Origin: Neckera pumila | Taxonomy: Eukaryota; Streptophyta; Bryopsida; Hypnales; Neckeraceae | Assembly: GCA_963969595.1 (NCBI GenBank) | Contig: OZ018414.1 | Coordinates: 18,397,660 to 18,461,659, forward strand | Length of the DNA stretch: 64,000 nt | Direction: 5' to 3' | Shown here: positions 58,690-64,000 of the stretch, piece after piece | How the letters are laid out: every line of letters starts with the position of its first letter | How positions within the stretch are numbered: position 1 is the stretch's first letter | Notes under the pieces: generated by a model | Databases searched by the model: none | Told to the model about the DNA's origin: nothing | The model's input: only the letters and a program-made list of their open reading frames with translations | Made by a program: the position numbers and the translations under genes

Positions 58690-59401
58690 ATTTTCCAATT
58701 CCATAACTAAATTCTTAATAATTTAGTCTTTTAAATCATTTTCTACTTCTTTATATTTACTATTTTCTTCCTATATGATGTACAATTCCAAATGATCTAA
58801 AAATTTTCAAGCATGCAACCAACTTGCCTCGAAGAATGAATCCAAAGAGTAACCACCACATTAGAAGAGATTTGAAGTCTCTAAAAGACTACAAGTTATC
58901 TTGCGTTCCCAAATTGCGGAACGTAGGATAATTGCTGGTTGATGTGGTCAAGAGAGTGCCACATCATTTTCAAATAAAATAAAATAAAAAAATTTGGCCT
59001 AAAATGATATTTGGGAGGAAAAAAAAATTTTGACAGCTCATACCGGCTGTTCACAGATCTGGCCAGATTAGAGAACGGGCTTGAAATGGCCCTCCAATGC
59101 CTTCAAATCTCCCCTAATGTTTTGGACATTTTTTCATACAAATGTAACTTTGTGAAGTGGAGCTACTCGGTTTTTAGCAGGGACAAAAAAAGGATTTTGT
59201 CAATTCAAATGCTAATATCTTGCAATCCATACGGTGGAAATTTTTGAAAATTTTCCCACATCTTCTCAAACTAGTGCAATACAAGATTCTACAATTATAT
59301 ATATCCAAAAATGTTTTAAGAGAAAACACTTGGTACTTGTATTAGAAAGGCAATTTTGGAGCGGTTTTGGTGAAAACATGGTCAAAAACCTCATAGGTTA
59401 A
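58690..59401 (+). mobile_element. Decayed TTAA element carrying a nested CATTAG MITE
   Basis: It matches the 3' part of elements A and B (TTCCTATATGATGTACAATTC; CAAGCATGCAACCAACTTGC) and ends CCTCATAGGTTAA. It is interrupted at 58859-59119 by another element. The left end is missing. Confidence 0.55.
58859..59119. mobile_element. MITE-like element with CATTAGRRGAGATTTG ends, copy 2
   Basis: It starts CATTAGAAGAGATTTGAAG and ends CTTCAAATCTCCCCTAATG: 17 of 19 terminal bases are inverted matches. In element A the same place reads CATCATTTTGGACATTTTTT without interruption (about 3805), which supports insertion. Copy 1 is at 1332-1633. Confidence 0.6.
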
Positions 59402-60170
59402 GGAATGTCCACTAAAGATTTTATTTATTTATTTTATTGTAAAGAGTGTTACAATTATGATCTTTGATGGCAACCCAACAAACACAGTGAAACCTCCAAA
59501 GTACAAATGCCATTTTAAAACCACAAATCTAAGAGATGACATACAATCTATGTACATGAAGTGTGGTCTACAATAGTTGATGATAAAAGCTCTTTTAATG
59601 TAGCCCCATGTTTGTAGGAATAACATTGTTTTGTAAAGCAACACTAGGGGAGGCAACCCATTTTTGATTAGCACCCCATTATAGCAGATTAGGTTGTTAT
59701 CTTAAGGAAGAGATGATCAATGATTGACACATTACACTTTCAATATTGCAACCAACCCTTGTTCAATTTTGCAACAAGTCCTTGGTCGGAAATAGCAAGA
59801 CCTATATCACCAATATGGGATGGATACTTTGCAACCCAATGTCACCTTCATGTTCTTTTGGTGGGACTGTACATTTTTGTTCTGAAATGTATCACTCGGG
59901 TACAGAACAACTTCAGAACAATTTTTCCTTCTGATGGCACCTCCGGTATTCAGACATCACAAACCTCACTTTTGTCACAAAAGAAACACAGCTAAAAGAT
60001 AGGTTTTATTGCAATATGTGCATATCAAAGAACAATTTATCATAGCAGTTATGTTCTCTTTTTTTTCTTCACATCCCTGCGATTTGAACCCATCGTTCAA
60101 TGAACAAAGCCGAGAGGCCGGAAAATACAAAATAGAGCTCCTGTACAAAGAATATCAACCTCCGAGATGA
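59402..60170. other. 3' flank of the TBC gene
   Basis: No separate gene is recognised. Overlapping 62-91-codon frames at 59720-59995 share no known domain. The part next to 60170 probably holds the 3' UTR of the minus-strand TBC gene. Confidence 0.4.
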
Positions 60171-63100
60171 TTACAGCGATGCTTGTACAGCAAAAGGATC
60201 TACTTCCACTACTGGCAATGACGGCGGTGTCCCAGGAGGGATACATGCTGCTGCCCCCTTCTCTCCGCAAAGAGCTTCTGCGTCACGTAGAGTAGATTCC
60301 AAATCGATGTGTCCACTGAGTTCGTTGATGAACTTCAATAAGGTATCGAATTCCATTTGTTCATCCATGATTTTACGGCGATGCTTCCTTAATATTGCTA
60401 CACACATGTAGAGATGGAAATGCTCAGACAGGTGGTGGCTCCAAAGCACTTCCCAAAGTCTCAACACATCGTAGTAGTCAAACTCCCTGCAATTAAGCAT
60501 CACCCAAACGGAGTCAAATCATAGCCGACGGTAAAGTTTGTGCCATAATCAGATAAACATCGCATTGGATCAAGAGACTAACTCTTCCAAAAATACGTAT
60601 CTTCACTACAATTCATATGATTGTCACACTACTGAGAATGTCAATCCTGACCTTTTGAAGCAGATCAGAATCCACCGAAAGCAGAAAAAGTAATTCAAGC
60701 ACTCATTCTCCTTGAAGTAGTCATGAAGAGGATTATCCAGCAACTGCATCAGCTGTATTTACCAGACGTGTCAGTATCTTCAAATCCATACATAAGAACC
60801 TTCGTGTAGGAAAAACATAAACCATGAAAACAGTACCATACGGCAATTTCTCAAGATTAGCCCTAACAGATCTACAGTGGAGGAATAAGCAATAAATATA
60901 TAATTCAGACAGAAAGTGCATAGTAGACCTTTGATAGAGCAGAGAGCTGAGCTTGCATTCCATTTTGATCCCGATGAAAATTTGGAGCCATCCTCTCCAT
61001 AAGAGAGGCAAAACACCAGAAAGCTTCGGATTCATCCCCCATCACAAATAGAATAGGCGACAGGAGATCACTCATACCCTGTGCATATTACCCGCAAACG
61101 GTTATTCACATCTGGAGACGACCATTCAGAAATAATAGTTCCTGAGAGACACAGCTAACCAAGTCTAGAACCTTCAAAATGATTTGGATGAGGTATTCCA
61201 AGCCCAAGAAAAGAAAAGTACTGACTAAAGTATGGTTCCCAAACGAATACAACGCCACAAATATCCACACCTAAAATGGAAGCAGAAACAAGAATAGGAA
61301 GTCAAAAGCATTAAAGAGGCTCACCTGGCAGTATCCCAAGTCAAAATTGTAGAATGAGTAGGTCACTAAGATGTCGCGTAAAACGTTCACATTAGGATTA
61401 TCATCTCCTTCATAAAATGGTAATGTTCGATCCGTTCTAATCTGCACAGCACTACCACTTTAATTCTTTAAGGGTATGAAAAAACTGAACCAGTCCTGGA
61501 TACAGCCACTGCATACTGACTTTGCAACCAAACAATAACCAGCTAGCACAATATCACTTAGCATGTATACACCAACGTGAGATTATTATCAGGTATTAGA
61601 AGTAGTCAGAAAACGTACCACATCCTTCTCAACCCGGTGCTTTCTTTCCCGATATTTACCAAATCGCTTTGCTTGATCCTCAGATACAGTCTACAGACCG
61701 ATGTAGAATAAAATTAAAAACAACATTTAAACAGATCATGAGTCATTTCGGAAAGTTAAAAAGGAGATATTAATGTTCTAGGACTTTCTGGAACTCAAGA
61801 AGTACAACGCCATTCAATCAACTACGTTTATATACCACATCAAAATAAGTTCAATGAACTGGCATTTGAGTGAGCAAATTACCGCACTACTGCCACAAGC
61901 TGTGGTACAAACTGATCTAACAATACAGAAGAAGCTAACAGACAATTCGCACCTGCCACTGCGTCTGGAGGACTTTGTACTCTTCACGTTTGGATAAAAC
62001 TAATGCTTCCCGCTCACCATATGTAGAATCAAATTTGTAATAACCTAGGAGGAACTTCCACAGCTACAGGCAAGGGACAGAAACCACATTAAATGCAGTT
62101 ACTTACAATAACATACACCTTCAAAAGATCAGTGAACACAAACACACGCACCAATGGGCGTGAAATATTTTTTAGGAAAGAACAGAGATGAAAAAGAAAT
62201 GCAATAGTCGTAAATGTATCTATCGTACGGTGATTCCCATTACAGAAGATAATAATGACCTGCGCAAAATCTCATACAATTTAAAATATCAAACAATTGC
62301 AGAGTGAAGTACCAAATCTGAATCTTGATAAGGTTTAGCGTAATACCTCAGGACGCAGGTTATGTTCAACTCCACATTGAAAGACACGCTCTTTGAGAGC
62401 TTTTGGATTCAATACACGGCCCTCTCTATCCAAGAAGGTACGCCACTGCAAATTCGCAATACGAGGTCAATGGCCCCGCCAACAATATCCAACAATCCCA
62501 ACATTCGGTGTAGGCATCCTTGAAGAAATAATAACAATATCGAATAATCATCAAGGAAGACAATAAATGGACAACTTCCTGAAAACTCAATCAGTTCCAC
62601 AATGAAACAAACCTCTTCATCACCAAGGGGGGGTGGCCGTGGTTGTCCCCAAACCAAAGCTGGAGAGTCGTTCTGCAGTTATCAACGACCGAGAGAATGC
62701 TCAATAGAAGACAAATATCTATCATAACAACTTTGCATCTCATCCAAAAAATGAAATGTAGCACTTCCAAAGAAGGTGGATTATTTCCCGACTTGAAAAG
62801 AAACTGACACATTTTAATTCAGAAAACCTCCGTAAGACCTATACTCTTAAGGCCCATTAGGTTGCCCCAAACTAATTTCTGGTCATTTCATAAAATTTCA
62901 TAGTTGCTCATAAGGGTAGACAAGGATGATTCTGTGTTCTTATTATGTAGCCAATTTGTAGATATTGAGATCGAACTTTTTATCCTGTACCTACATGTCA
63001 GAAGGAAACCAAGTTATGAAGGCAACCAAGTGTGGCCTAAAGAGTGCAGGGTACCTGAGTGCCATCAACAAGCTCAAAATTTCCTACATTGGTGGATGCC

Positions 63101-64000
63101 TCTTCATCAGCAATTTTCCTCTGTGTCTCTTCCTCTTTCTCCTTCTCCTGTTGTTTCTTCTTCTCATCAATCGCTTTCTCCTGTTCAAGAAACACTCATG
63201 TTAAACCCCCAATAATTAGCGGGCACAAAAGTTCTCACTTGAGTCAAATCGAATTGAGTCGAGACGTAAGGAGACAATGATCAAATATTCAAAGTTGACA
63301 CAATACATTCCTATATTTCATTTCTGTATTGTTAAAAGACTCTCCAGACAGAGCTCTGGAATTGTTGACGACATGCTGAAAAGTACACTTCAGATTGGCA
63401 ATTGCGACATCATCTATAATCGAAGGCAGAGAAAATGTTTATAAAAACCTTTGCTGTTGCTTCTCTGTCATCCCTGGAAGATTGCTCTGCCCTGTAAGAT
63501 GAAAAAACACGAAATCCACGCTTACAATAAAATAAAATAAAAGGCAATAGGTGATTGACTCGCAAGGCTGTAGCAAGGAACTAAAACAATGGGCTATGGA
63601 CTAAATAGGAAAAGCTTCGATGAAGGAATAGAACGGGGCGTTTCCTAAAGTATCTTGCACTTCAGGTAACTGAGTTCATCGTGAATGGCCTACAAACTGA
63701 CCTCATCGGTGCTCGATCGAGATCCATCTCAGAGTTTCCCATAAGTCGACTGCTCTCTCCAAACAAGAGTGCTGTTGTATCTCTTGCAAACCTCGTAACC
63801 GTAGAAAATTTCTCCAAGACGTTTAAAATTTCTCTCGATGCTTCCCTCCGAGGACTTTGCCTGTTAACAGACGTCTGCAAACTACTGCTGCTACTACTAG
63901 TAGAGCTCTCCTCCAGCACTTTTTGAACAGTTTCTTCTTCCGAAATCACAATGGGAGCAGGTTCCACAGCCACTGCTACTGGCGTTACTTCTGTAAGCTC
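60171..64000 (-). CDS. TBC-domain Rab GTPase-activating protein, GYP7/TBC1D15-like (5' end outside window)
   Basis: It would stimulate GTP hydrolysis by a Rab GTPase in membrane traffic. Exons on the minus strand: 63702-64000 (partial), 63449-63491, 63307-63375 (edges uncertain), 63055-63180, 62613-62672, 62347-62445, 61953-62063, 61619-61690, 61325-61441, 60929-61078, 60652-60752, 60171-60486. All junctions used are GT-AG and the frame is kept throughout. Visible are EKFSTVTRFARDTTALLFGE, a Lys/Glu/Gln-rich coiled stretch, WRTFLDREGRVLNPKALKER (TBC start), HRVEKDVIRTDR (arginine finger, V-x-x-D-x-x-R), NPNVNVLRDILVTYSFYNFD, LGYCQGMSDLLSPILF (glutamine finger, YCQ), SEAFWCFASLMERMAPNF and FDYYDVLRLWEVLWSHHLS. 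Both catalytic fingers are present. The N-terminal Rab-binding/PH-like part lies beyond 64000. Confidence in the family is high; the third visible exon is the weak point. Confidence 0.9.
62673..63054 (-). other. Longest intron of the TBC gene, with a small-element remnant
   Basis: This 382-bp intron contains about 30 bp (ATTAGGTTGCCCCAAACTAATTTCT near 62853-62885) that match the left end of the small element at 48151. The frames of 79-103 codons that cross its edge on the plus strand are shadows of the adjoining exon. Confidence 0.5.

Noticed and set aside
62904..63280. Plus-strand frames over 62.9-63.3 kb
   Set aside because: They are antisense to the Lys/Glu-rich exon (63055-63180) of the TBC gene.

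Overview
This is nuclear DNA of a land plant. The evidence is TTTAGGG-type interstitial telomere motifs, a Ty1/copia LTR retrotransposon, CACTA- and Tourist-like MITEs, and a spliced gene of the plant GYP7-like TBC Rab-GAP family. The gene's readable introns are short (about 70-380 bp) and the intergenic DNA is AT-rich and densely layered with small transposons. A non-seed plant (moss, liverwort, lycophyte or fern) would fit the compact introns and unusual element families, but that is inference; I cannot name the species.

Layout. 1-14085: AT-rich, gene-poor DNA made mostly of short non-autonomous elements (TTAA-flanked CCCCTAAAG elements, a CACTA MITE with 3-bp target duplication, a TA-type MITE, a retroposon-like repeat with an ACAAA tail). 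14086-39681: a region bounded by a perfect 27-bp inverted repeat, read here as one ~25.6-kb composite element. It holds a minus-strand transposase-like pseudogene (20054-23631), a plus-strand multi-exon degenerate gene set (ParB-like region, a second conserved region, acidic linker, FCP1/NIF-type HAD phosphatase-like domain and a decayed second HAD copy; 32200-39080), and roughly 30 copies of a palindrome related to CAACGGGATATATCCCGTTG. I saw this palindrome nowhere else in the window. A 5-kb copia element (14786-19782, target duplication GCCCT) is nested inside, as are two TTAA elements and telomere-like tracts. 39682-60000: another repeat-rich desert with nested TTAA elements, several of which show the insertion site directly. 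60171-64000: the minus-strand TBC/Rab-GAP gene, 12 exons visible, 5' end outside the window.

The most interesting signals are: (1) the large TIR-bounded element with its own dispersed palindromic site family, next to a ParB-like coding region; (2) a multicopy TTAA-flanked family resembling piggyBac MITEs, with nested and paralogous empty-site evidence; (3) a ~660-codon frame kept free of frameshifts but carrying nine in-frame stops, seven of them TAG and none TAA. The only gene that looks functional for the host is the TBC gene. I found no tRNA, rRNA or CRISPR array.
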